DNA of 64,000 bases from Atkinsonella hypoxylon (lineage: Eukaryota > Ascomycota > Sordariomycetes > Hypocreales > Clavicipitaceae), in the NCBI GenBank assembly GCA_000729835.1, contig JFHB01000008.1, forward strand, positions 62,001-126,000, written 5' to 3'. Shown piece after piece: positions 1 through 9,749 of the stretch. The notes beneath the pieces were generated by a model. The model had not been told where the DNA came from. It saw only the letters and a list, made by a program, of their open reading frames with translations, and did not search any database. The translations under genes were made by a program, and so were the position numbers. Each line of letters opens with the position of its first letter. Within the stretch, counting starts at the first letter, position 1.

Positions 1-342
1 CAACTCGTTCTCAGCGTCGACTTGTACGGTCTTGAGTGCTTCCTTTGATATGCCCGCTCTACCACCAGGACACCGCCGTGACGGCTCACCATTCTATTCC
101 AGTTCTTTGCCGCTTCCGATGGTAGCGCCCCAGAATTCTGCCCGCAGGACTGCATCGGTTTCCAGTATCACCCCTGCTCCACTTCTTCGAGAACGTCATC
201 CGATACTCTCCCCACGCGGCTGAGCCGAAGGCGAAGGGTAAGCCTTTGTTAAAGCGAACCCTGTATAGGATCGATTGTACAAAAACCCAACCGTCTTCCC
301 ACCTATCTGCTGGTCCGGTCCCTTGATTCGTCTTCTCCCATC
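1..342. other. 5' flank of the phosducin-like gene, no gene seen
   Basis: No coding feature is supported here. The stretch directly precedes the start codon at 343 and is pyrimidine-rich just before it, as expected for a fungal promoter and 5' leader. A 3' part of an upstream gene lying outside the window cannot be excluded. Confidence 0.4.
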
Positions 343-1273
343 ATGGCAACGACCGCTGCCCAAGCCGAATATAACGACCTGGTCGCCAAGAACTCTGCTC
401 GAGAAACCACCCGCCCAGAAGACCGAGACGATCTGGGCCATTCCTCCCAGGACGAACTTGACGAGGAGACCTTATTTCAAAACTCTAGAATCGAGGCCGC
501 CATGCGCGCTCCCACCGGTGCTTCGGAGCTCAAGCTCCCCCCAGCGTCATTCGACAGCGGACGCTCGACCGGTGTCAAGGGTGTCATTGCCGATGCCAGA
601 AGTTTCGAAACGGCCCGGAAGACCAAGTGGATGGATAGATCCAAGTCATCGATACGGCGAGTTACGACTGGTGCCACACAGAATGGCAACCTTAGCCAGA
701 GCGAGAGCGAGACAGAATCGGAGTCCTATAGTGGAAGAGATTCAGATGAGGAAGCCTTCTTGCAAAAATGGCGAGAATCTCGTAGACGGGAGTTGGAGAG
801 CGAGGCAAACAGGGCGGTTCGAACGAGACGGACGAGCCCTAGCGTGCGGACATATGGTCGGCTAGACGAGGTGGATGCCTTGGGTTACCTTGACGCCATT
901 GAGAAAGTCGGCAGGGATACCAAGGTTGTCGTCTTTGTCTATGACCATGAGGTCAGTTCCCAGTCCTTCTGGCCTGATTTGTTGAGGAGGTGCGGAAGCT
1001 AACAGTCTCTTGTTTTTTTCTCAGTGCGAAGTCTCCGCTGCCATTGAATCAGCTCTGATGCCGTTGGTCAAATCTAATACCACCATCCACTTCGTCAAGG
1101 TCCATTACGCGGAAATGGAATTGGACAACGCGGCCGTCCCTGCGTTACTGGCCTACCACAACCAGGGTGACTTGTTCGCCAACCTTACTGGCATCATCGA
1201 GATGATGCCCGATGAGGACCCATACACCACGTGCTCGTTGCAGACCCTCCTGAAGAAGCACAAAGTGCTTTGA
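343..1273 (+). CDS. Phosducin-like protein (BDM-1/PhnA type), G-beta-gamma regulator
   Basis: Two exons, 343-951 and 1025-1273, joined in phase 0 by a 73-nt GT..AG intron, give a 285-aa protein. The N-terminal half is charged and contains a TGVKGVIADARSFE segment like the phosducin motif that contacts the G-beta subunit. Next comes a DEEAFLQKWRESRRREL helix. The C-terminal half (about residues 170-285) is a thioredoxin-like fold reading VVVFVYDHE, HFVKVHYAEM, PALLAYHNQGDLFANL, and lacks the redox CxxC. In the family, fungal phosducin-like proteins such as Cryphonectria BDM-1 and Aspergillus PhnA support G-beta-gamma assembly and signalling in the cytosol. The intron falls between DHE and CEV, inside the thioredoxin fold. 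The start has adenines or cytosines just upstream (cccatcATGG) and is the first in-frame ATG. The family call is strong; orthology to BDM-1 rather than another phosducin class is inferred. Confidence 0.85.
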
Positions 1274-3953
1274 AGCTCCAGTTGCGGTCCTCTCCGGCGC
1301 TACGATACTACACGTTCTGGATCTGTACACTGCGCTTTTCTTAGCCCGAGATTGTCTCTTACTCCTCTACAATACTCACTACCACCTTCACGCTGATCAT
1401 CGCTCCGTATTGAAGCAAGATTGCGAACTGGAAATTCTATAATGCGCGGACATTCTATGATGCATTCTCGTTGTTGGTGGCCTTGTCATTATATTGGCAT
1501 TCGTCTTATTTGTACTAAAAGCTTTGCCGGCCATTAACCAAGGCAAAGACCCTGGGTGGTAACTTTTTGTCGTGTACAACATGTCATTTTTTTTTGCCCC
1601 CTCCATGTCCACTTGTACATATTCTCGTGACGGAAGGCCGTCCCACTCGCTCGAGGTTTAGGCGGGATTTCCTTTTTTTTTTATTTTTTTATTTTTTATT
1701 TTTTTTTTTAGGGTAGAGAATCAAAACCCTTGGCATTTTAGAGTGATCTTGTTGACAAAGGACCGAGGTAGCTTGTGTCTAGGTTCTCGCTGTCATTCAT
1801 GGTGTCGTGATGCTTGGTAAATGCGCTATTGGTACTGGCTTATACGCACACCATGCCTCTACCATGACGCATGTGGAGTGGACGCTTGATATGTCAAGAT
1901 TGAGATTCCGGCTAGGTAGGGATAGCTTTCAACAAAACATTAAGTATTATAGCACGTCGGCAAAATGCTCTACTCCAACGTGTGCCACTTACATGGGTAC
2001 CTAATACTGAAATGGTAGAACTTTATCATAGCCTGTACTATCCACTATGAGTCAAATCCTAGATTTACTCTCCATGAAATTAGCTAAAAAGTGTACGTAA
2101 AATATGTGGAATAAAAGAGGAAATAAGCTAAATTCTAAATCCAGCATTTAGGTACCTGGGTTCTACCTCCCCAACTAAGGGTCTGTTTCCCATGTGACTT
2201 AGTAGCGGGTGTACCAGCAGACGAGAGTATTTCTACTGGATAAGTAAGTAACTTACATAGCTATAGTTTCATTATTGTTTTAATGTCTTAATGTCTTTCT
2301 ATTAGTTTAACAAGGATGCGGATTTGTGTAAAAGTGGGCGTGCATCGACACCACTTTCCTGTGTGACTGTACTGTGGTGTGAAAGTGGGGAAATCGACAT
2401 TACTTTCGTCCCACTATACTTATCGGGTTATCCAAACGCTCGCGAGAAGGTTCATAGTTACTCATTGGTCTCTTTGGTGCTTTCCCTTTGCACGTGAGGT
2501 AGCCACGCAGCCCACCTCTCTAACATAAATCTGCACTAAAAGGAGCTTAAGTGGGCCTGGTATCTTCCCGCGCGGGGGACAGATTTCATGACAGGTGTCA
2601 AGGGGAGCTATGGGCTGTGGACTCGTCATGTAATTTGACCACGGCGTGCTTCCGTCTCTGACTTCATGCATCAGTGCTGACGTACCTAGGAGTATCTAGC
2701 AACTACCTACCTAGGTACCTACCAGGGAGGTACCCTAGGTGCCTAGGGAGAGTAGCCACTATTACGGGGCTAGGGAAAGCATCTCCGTATTGTTATCCGC
2801 CAGACCCTGGTGCGATTGCGCACGTCGATTGCCTCATGACCATGACCATAGTTAATTCGCAGCCAGTTGGCCGCCAGGTCGTCAGGTTGGGCTTGCCACG
2901 GCCCTATCGCCGACCGACCTGCTTGACCCGGACACTCCCTGACGTGTCTGGTCCGACAAAGTGCAAGTCGAAAGTTGAAGCCAGGCACGGGTGGCCAGAC
3001 AAGACGGAGGGGCAAGGTCTCACTCGTCGCTCTCACTCACTCATCCTGGCCATGAGCAGTGACATACTTGCTCTGTCCCTGCCCCTCATTCACTTCTGGC
3101 AAAGTCCCAAACTCGAGGTGGCGTGCAAGCCAAATCACCCATCACCCCCACCTTGGTTCCGAAGGGAAGTACACAATACTGTACATGTAGGCACCTAAAG
3201 GTAATAATAGCTTTGCCAGGTGGCTATTACGTACGGATTGCCTCGGATTTCCATTTTATTGTTTGTCATGCCTGCCAGCTGTCCTGTGTTTCTTCAACAG
3301 TCAGTGCCAGTGCCTCCTTCACCTCAACGCGAGTCCCTCTGCTTCCCTCTCCCCATTGACTTCCATCGCGGAGCTGCTTTACAGATTAAGTCCTCGTTAC
3401 TGCGTTTTCTCTCATATTCCCCCCAATAATTCATCGCACAGTAGAGGTCTGCCAAAAATATCACATTCCGACGCCGTTACCCCACCTCGACTTTGGAACC
3501 CCCCCCCCCCCCCCCGGTTCGCCTCTCTTGATGCTTGCTCCAACCTGAGGTTACAGACACCACGAACAGCCAACTATCAGCCTCGGATTGTCGGATGGGA
3601 TTCTCTGGGTTTCCTCTTACCTCGTTGGTAAAACCTCAAACTACTTACTGTGGTCAGTCTTGCCGATCCTCATATTCTGCAGTTCGATATCGTTTCAATC
3701 CTCACTCGTCCCGCGCTCCGTCCTGCTATCTTCCTCTCCTCATCCACCCCAAATACCATCTGTCGCCCTTTTCACGCACTCTACTAGATCCTATCGCGAA
3801 GAAAATTCCCGGTTACCGCTGGAAATTTACAACACCTGCTATTCTGAATCCCCGTTCTTGGCGGACTGAGCTCTGTCTCTGTCTCATGAGGCTAAACGTC
3901 ATAATCCATCTGACGACGAGTATAGCTGTTGCACTTGCCGTATCTGTCCCGTG
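1274..3953. other. 2.7-kb intergenic region without a supported gene
   Basis: It holds a T-rich stretch at about 1670-1710 that probably belongs to the 3' flank of the preceding gene, an AT-rich part to 2450, a dense cluster of CCTAGGTACC-like words at 2681-2750, and a run of 17 C at 3499-3515. The last 500 nt are pyrimidine-rich and probably act as promoter and leader of the next gene. Open frames here, such as 2674-3198, lack any recognisable domain. Confidence 0.5.
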
Positions 3954-5801
3954 ATGGAAAACTTGTCAGAGACAACTTCTTCATCTACATCGTCGAGCAC
4001 GAATCGTTGTGATACACAACATTCCCATCTAACAACGAGCAGACCAAATTCTCCGCAAACAGAATTGTCCCATTCGGAGCCCTTTCTTCGATTTCCTCGA
4101 CCTCAAGGTAACCGACGGTTGGCCAACTGGATATCTACTAGCGATCCAGACATAATGCATGTCACTACCGAAGCCGAGGACTCTTACCTCGCCGAGTCTG
4201 CGTTCGAACTAATCACACCTACCGACGCCGGTCTTCACGACGACCAATACACTGGTACCGTATCCGAGTCAGTCGGTTCGTTAGACTATCATCGACCAGA
4301 CGACAGTCATTCGTTGACGGAGACAGAGCATACATGTGATGACGAATCTATCATTGATGACGATGCCGAGCTTCTATCTAGGTCTATGGTACAAGAAGAT
4401 GCTGTGGACGTACACAATGGAACACATGCCCCGTTACAGGAAGGGTCGGAGGAGTCAGGGTTTGAGGAGTCAGATTCGGAAGAGGAAGCACGTTCTCGAT
4501 GCTCTCTTGGGAATACTCAACACAGCCTCGAGACACCTTCCATCCTCACACCAGGGGCCAGCAAGATCCTAGAAAGAGCTCTGGAAGCTATAGAAAAATC
4601 TGATGCCCCCCCAAATCCCATCGCGCGTGGGTCCAGAGATATTCATGAAACACTTTCTCGATTGTGGAACTATACCGTTGGCACTTTGTCTGCAGCGCTT
4701 CCGGGGTTTATCTTCGCCGCTTCATGTACCCTGATAATTACCTTGCTATATCCTTCACCGGTTCGATTCTCCCCTAGTTTTAAGCCAGCGGTGACCTCAG
4801 ACATTGCAGCAGCAACCACCCCTGTCGCTGTCTACACGAGAAGCTCAACAGTCAGGGCTGCTCCTGCTCAACAAACTACTACGTCGGCAAGGGGCATGGA
4901 TCTCACTGTACTTACTGAGAAGACGTCTGAAGAATGGCTGTTTGGGTCAAAGAAGCCTGATGTATCCTTTACTCCTCTCGGGCAAGGTTCAATCATGGTT
5001 CGCGTCACTGCGGATGCGATTGGCGCTTGGTTGAAGAAGAACTGTTTGGCCGTCACGGCTGAGCGTGTCAAGCGATCAGTGAGAGTGAACTATTACTCAT
5101 CAGACGACGGTATCCTTGTGAAAATTCCAAGAGACGAAAGACACGGCGTTGTCAAAATCCTGATCCAGGCAACTTGCCGACCTTCCATTGTCAAGTCTGT
5201 TGAGGTGCACTTCGACAAGGGCATGATTGGAGAGGCTTTTGAAATCACCAAGAATTTCGCTTCTAATATTTCAGGCTTAGTTCCAGCTGCCGCACAGGAA
5301 GCGGAGAAGTGCCTTGTCGAAGCCAAGAAGTCGTTTTGCGCTGTGTCAGATACCGTTGCGACCAGAGTGTTAACAGCTTCCGACAGTCTTCTGTGCAGGA
5401 TGAAGGACTCAACTCACAAGATGCAAGAGTACTTTGGGGAATTACCCTGGAACTTGGGTAAAAGCGCCCAAGATCTTGCCAGCAGGATCCCAGTAAGTCT
5501 GGAATCCATCCGCAAACAGATGGATGTGCCGTTAAGATCGGCGCATGGTTTGAAGCAAAGTATTCAAGAGAGCATCCTGAATGCCCAAGTGGGCCTCATC
5601 ACTACACAAATATCTGCCAAGATGTGGTGGTTGAGTGTCACTGGGCAAAAAGATGAGCATAGCAAGTATGGACAAAAGGCCAAAGACTATATCGAAAAGA
5701 TCAAGAAGAAAGGGCAAGATCGAATTCGCGGGCTGTCCTGCAAACATAAATGGGACGGCAAACACGTACGCTGCTCACAAAGAGGCCGCTGCAATATATA
5801 A
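3954..5801 (+). CDS. Unrecognised single-pass membrane protein, 615 aa
   Basis: I do not recognise a named family. One uninterrupted exon encodes 615 aa from the ATG at 3954. The frame stays open upstream to a TGA near 3863, so an upstream exon is possible. Residues 1-40 are Ser/Thr-rich. Residues 60-180 are strongly acidic and end in an EESDSEEEAR stretch. A single hydrophobic segment at about 246-267 (ALPGFIFAASCTLIITLLY) is the only membrane span. After a Thr/Ala-rich linker comes a folded-looking part (about 310-420) and then long helical stretches rich in Lys, Ala and Gln up to the end. The layout (acidic cytosolic N-terminus, one span, helical C-terminus) suggests a nuclear-envelope, ER or other endomembrane protein, but that is inference. 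The last 30 residues (HKWDGKHVRCSQRGRCNI) look unlike the Lys-rich helix before them, while another frame continues with a helical AAHKEAAAIYKKEG; a 3' splice or frameshift is possible. Confidence 0.7.
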   Translation: MENLSETTSSSTSSSTNRCDTQHSHLTTSRPNSPQTELSHSEPFLRFPRPQGNRRLANWISTSDPDIMHVTTEAEDSYLAESAFELITPTDAGLHDDQYTGTVSESVGSLDYHRPDDSHSLTETEHTCDDESIIDDDAELLSRSMVQEDAVDVHNGTHAPLQEGSEESGFEESDSEEEARSRCSLGNTQHSLETPSILTPGASKILERALEAIEKSDAPPNPIARGSRDIHETLSRLWNYTVGTLSAALPGFIFAASCTLIITLLYPSPVRFSPSFKPAVTSDIAAATTPVAVYTRSSTVRAAPAQQTTTSARGMDLTVLTEKTSEEWLFGSKKPDVSFTPLGQGSIMVRVTADAIGAWLKKNCLAVTAERVKRSVRVNYYSSDDGILVKIPRDERHGVVKILIQATCRPSIVKSVEVHFDKGMIGEAFEITKNFASNISGLVPAAAQEAEKCLVEAKKSFCAVSDTVATRVLTASDSLLCRMKDSTHKMQEYFGELPWNLGKSAQDLASRIPVSLESIRKQMDVPLRSAHGLKQSIQESILNAQVGLITTQISAKMWWLSVTGQKDEHSKYGQKAKDYIEKIKKKGQDRIRGLSCKHKWDGKHVRCSQRGRCNI

Positions 5802-6658
5802 GAAGGAGGGGAATGGAATGCCGTTTCTTCAAAGGGAGGTTCTTGAGGCGGTGTTTCACATATGAGGACAATAGATGTGAAGCATGCTTTCCCCAGCACA
5901 GGGACAGAACAACATCTGGATAGTAGTCTAGGTCTTCTTTTCTTTTAGGTATGCGTCGGAGTTGTTTGGTCTGTATGCGCTCTTCTAGGACATATTTACG
6001 GCATTCGGTGATTTTCCAGTTTCAAGAAGGGACTTGCATTTATTTTATTGCGAACAAGGATATCCAAACTCTCTCCGCAGCAAGGATAATAAATGAACCG
6101 GTGAGCATAATAATGTACATCTGTGATTTCATGTTGAGTATTTGCCGTCCGTAGTCTGAGGGGATGTTGATCATCACCATTACCATATGGCAAGCGCTTC
6201 TTTATCAAGAGCTGCCCCGGGCCATCTCGGGTTGCTTATCTGTTTGTTTGCCGAGGTAAAGGTGGTGAAAAGACCAGCTTTCTATATAACAAAGACTGTT
6301 GTTTTATCTTTAGCTAGCTTAGCAGTAAGTTGTACTTTGACTAGCTCACGACAAAGTGCGTGTGGGGGGAACAAAGGTAACAAGAGCAGCAATGGCACCT
6401 AGTAACTGCAGAGAGGCCACGGAGCTTCCCAGCCAACTGAAGGCAGAGAGAGAGGAGGAGGAGGAGGAGGAGGAGGGGCAGAGTAAAGAGCTGCGACGAC
6501 CACAGCCCCCTGCTCAAAGTCCCTGGCTTGAACAGATGAAGCCGCACCCGTCGAATCAGACATGATTATCTCCAAGTGATTCTGCACACAGCTTCAGGGT
6601 AGTGCTTCTACATTGGGCTAATCTCTGACTTTCTCAACTTGCTCTTTCAGGTGCGTGC

Positions 6659-6698
<40 letters not shown>

Positions 6699-7077
6699 TT
6701 CCTTCTCCTTTCCTTTCTTTTCTATTGTTCCATCTCTCTCTCTTTCTCTCCCTCTCTCTTTTTTTTTTTCCATTTTTTAAAATCTGGGCGTGAATGTAGA
6801 TAAAGGGCGACCCAGTGGCAAGTGGGGCAGAGGGCCATAGGGCCTGACGACCCAGCGCCAACTCAGTGGTGGCAGCGGGTTTGGGTTTGGGTGGAGGGGT
6901 AGTTAGTTAGCAAATAACAAATCTGCGAGGTGGGCACTTTTTCCAGGCCCGCGTTTTTGTTTGCGTCTGTCATGGTTGCTGACCTTTTTTTTTTTTGCCA
7001 TCAGTCTTCCACCATCATCATTCCCCCAACCGCAACCAAGCGATACCCCGAATAGGCTGCATTTGCTTTCCGCCAAA
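5802..7077. other. Intergenic region and RanBP1 promoter/leader
   Basis: About 1.3 kb without a supported gene. It carries a GAG-repeat tract (6449-6476), a TTA microsatellite (6661-6697), and a long pyrimidine tract (6698-6777) about 300 nt upstream of the RanBP1 start codon. A CT-rich block placed like this is common in promoters of highly expressed fungal genes. No TATA box is obvious. Confidence 0.5.
6661..6697. repeat. (TTA)n microsatellite
   Basis: About twelve uninterrupted TTA/ATT units directly followed by a pyrimidine-rich tract in the RanBP1 promoter region. Simple trinucleotide repeat, probably length-polymorphic between strains. Confidence 0.95.
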
Positions 7078-8125
7078 ATGACTTCAGTTGAGATCGCCGA
7101 TCCCAAGGTCGAAGAGACCAAGCCCGCCGAGACGACCGAGGTACGAAATCAGCTTGAGATCGATCCCTTGCCTCCCCCGCCAACCCTTGATGGCCGCCTT
7201 GGTCGGTCGTTGCTCTTCTGAGATTGCTGGCGTGCCCCGCGCACGGTCCCGTTCACCGTGTAAAAAAATGCTAATATCTGTATCAGGGTACTGCCAACGC
7301 TCCCGCCGCCGCTGCCGCCGATGAGAAACCCGTGACCTCGTCAGCCGTTTTCTCCATGTTTGGAGGCGGCGCCAAGAAGGAGAAGAAGGACGACGAGGAG
7401 GACCGAGGCGACACCTCGGGAAGCGCAAAGGCTCAGCGAGATGCCGCCAAGGCCGAAGCTGGCGATGACGAGGCCCCGGAGAGCGAGGACGTTCACTTCG
7501 AGCCCGTTATCAAGCTGACCGAGAAAGTCGAGACCAAGACCAATGAGGAGTCTGAGGAGCAGCTCTTCAAGATGCGCGCCAAGCTCTTCAAGTTTAACAA
7601 GGAGAGCAGCGAGTGGAAGGAGCGTGGCACTGGTGATGTCCGTCTCCTCAAGCACAAGGAAAACGGCAAGACCAGATTGGTCATGCGACGTGATAAGACC
7701 CTCAAGGTCTGCGCCAACCACTACAGTAAGCTGAGATTTTCCTTTCATCGTCGCGTCGCGGAGATGGTTGATGTTATTTTTGTTTTGCTTGTTGTGTGGG
7801 TCTAACGGGTCTGTTTCAGTCGTTCCCGAGATGAAGCTGTCTCCCAATATCGGCTCTGACCGCAGCTGGGTGTGGAATGCTGCCGCCGATGTGAGCGAGG
7901 GTGAGCCCGAGGCCGTCACCCTGGCTATCCGATTTGCCAACTCCGAGAGTAAGTGACCTGTACTCCCCCCTTTTCTTGCGCCACGAGTACTTATCACTAA
8001 CACGGCCGCCGTATTCAGATGCCAACCTCTTCAAGGACGCTTTTCTGAAGGCTCAGAAGGAGAATGAGGCAATCTTTGAGAAGGCTAGTGGTGAGGCCGC
8101 CGGTAACGCCAGCAAGCCCGAATAA
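7078..8125 (+). CDS. yrb1: RanBP1, Ran-specific GTPase-activating co-factor
   Basis: Four exons, 7078-7140, 7287-7725, 7820-7948 and 8019-8125, splice in phase to 245 aa. The Ran-binding domain covers about residues 85-225: EEQLFKMRAKLFKF, EWKERGTGDVRLLKHKE, RLVMRRDKTLKVCANH, a WVWNAAAD core, and FANSENANLFKDAF formed across the last intron. The acidic N-terminal part contains a GGGAKKEKKDDEEDRGD stretch. In the family, RanBP1/Yrb1 is a cytoplasmic protein that binds Ran-GTP, releases it from karyopherins and stimulates RanGAP-driven hydrolysis at the end of nuclear export. The introns have clean donors (GTACGA, GTAAGC, GTAAGT) and CAG acceptors. Splitting Ile (HY-I-VPEM) and Asn (SE-N-ANLF) codons across introns restores the family sequence exactly, which supports the model. 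Confidence 0.95.
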
Positions 8126-9749
8126 AGGGTCAAATACATAAGCAAGTGAATCATTGTGGGCTTTTCTATTGCTTCGGGACCCTCGAAAGAGCTGCTGTTC
8201 CTTGCCATCAACCTGTATCACCCGGTCATCATCCCCTCTCATATGTTTTCCATCATTACCCCACCATCGTCACATCAGCGTTTAGTGTGTTCTCAGCAGC
8301 GAAGTAATTGCATCCGTCAAACCCCCCCGCCGCCGCAGGAACGAAACCAGACCCAGAAATTACACGAGTGATTTATGTTGTTGTCAGAGAACTGGGAGAT
8401 ATTTGGGGCGAGGAGACGGAGACAGGAATCGAAGGGACAGTAATAAGTGGGTCATGGATCAGAGAATGTGGGCTGGATTGGAACAAGCATCTCACGTGGT
8501 GTGTTTATGTTCCGAAGCAAGGTTAGCAATTGGTAGATCAGAAGCATAAGGTCACAACACAAAGCAATCAATCAATCAATCAATCAATCAATAGAAATAG
8601 TCAAGTCCAAATCATTCAAAAAAGAAGATGCATGCTTTAATCGATGCAGTGATCATGTTCAATTGGTTTCAAGCAAGGATTGGCAGCCGGTACGTGTTAC
8701 CACGGAGGGTGGTCTTGAACTTGGACTCGGTGTAAGGATATCCTACACCGTGATTGCAATACACAGGGCTCATGATTGCTGCGAGCATTGCTGAAGAAGT
8801 GCCGAGTCAAATGTTGTCGAAAAGCCGTCTGCAACTCCGCGGACAGGAGATGAGTTGAAGACTGGCTTGGCGGTGCAAGCTGCGCGAGGGAGAACTAAAG
8901 CTGGAACAATTGGGCGTCTACTGCTGCTGCTCCTGCTACTGCTGCTGCTGCTGCTACTGCTCCTGCTGCTGCTACTGCTCCTGCTGCTCCTGCTGCTCCT
9001 GCTGCTCCTGCTGTTCCTGCTGTTCCTGCTGTTCCTGCTGCTGTTAACTTACCGTGCCGTCAATTCTTCTGCCCCATAGCTGCAAAATTGTCCACTGGGC
9101 GCCTAGCTAGCTCCCCACACGCACAGCTGCGTGGCGCTGGATGAACAGTCACTAGTTGACCAGACCAGGCAATCGGACGCACCCTCCGCCAATAACCCTT
9201 CCCACGTCCAGCTGCCAGCGTCCAGCGTCCAGCTTCCTTCACTACTCAAGGTTCCCCATTCGATCTTCCGACTCCGTCCTGTGCTCTCCATCCCTCTGTC
9301 GCTCCGCCTGCTCGGGATTCTGTCGCTTCATTGCTGTCGAAAAGGATCGTGCTCACCTAACGCTACGGCATCCCTCTTATAATCCCGGACGCGGAGTTGC
9401 CCTTGCTGATCTATCCCTCGGCTTAATCGCAGAGTATAACAGCGAGTTTTTTTTTTTTTTTTTTTTTTTAAACTTTTGACTTTCCTTAGTTGCTGGCTAC
9501 TTACACCTTGCCTTTGGGGTTTTTTTTTTTCCTGCGCCATTCCGTGACCACTACTTTATAATTCCTTCCATCGTGTCGTCTTGACAAACTCCAGGATCCT
9601 TCATCGTCAGAGGTTGAAAAAAAAAAAAAATCCATTTGTTACACCTGTGAATTCGCCCTGTGCCTTCGTCTTGCGGCGCGTACACGAGAGACGGTGGACT
9701 TTGCTTTGAAAAATTCATAGAAAAGGCAGAGCCGACTTAGGTAGCCAAG
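8126..9749. other. Intergenic region with CTG and AATC repeats
   Basis: No gene supported. It contains (AATC)n at 8563-8592, the CTG-rich repeat at 8918-9044, a run of 23 T at 9447-9469 and an A run near 9618. The last 300 nt, T-rich with C patches, are probably the promoter and leader of the TAF14-type gene. Confidence 0.5.
8918..9044. repeat. CTG/CTC/TTC-interrupted CTG trinucleotide repeat
   Basis: About 127 nt built from CTG with regular ACTG, CTC and TTC interruptions. In the + frame it would encode a pure leucine tract, which has no signal-peptide or domain context and is not treated as a gene. The repeat lies midway between RanBP1 and the TAF14-type gene. Confidence 0.95.

Noticed and set aside
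2674..3198. 174-codon open frame
   Set aside because: Low-complexity intergenic sequence including the CCTAGGTACC cluster; no domain and no splice structure.
7341..8003. 220-codon antisense frame across RanBP1
   Set aside because: It runs through two clear introns and the exons of RanBP1; the sense protein matches a known family.
8855..9079. Leucine-repeat open frame
   Set aside because: It is the translation of the CTG microsatellite with no other protein feature.
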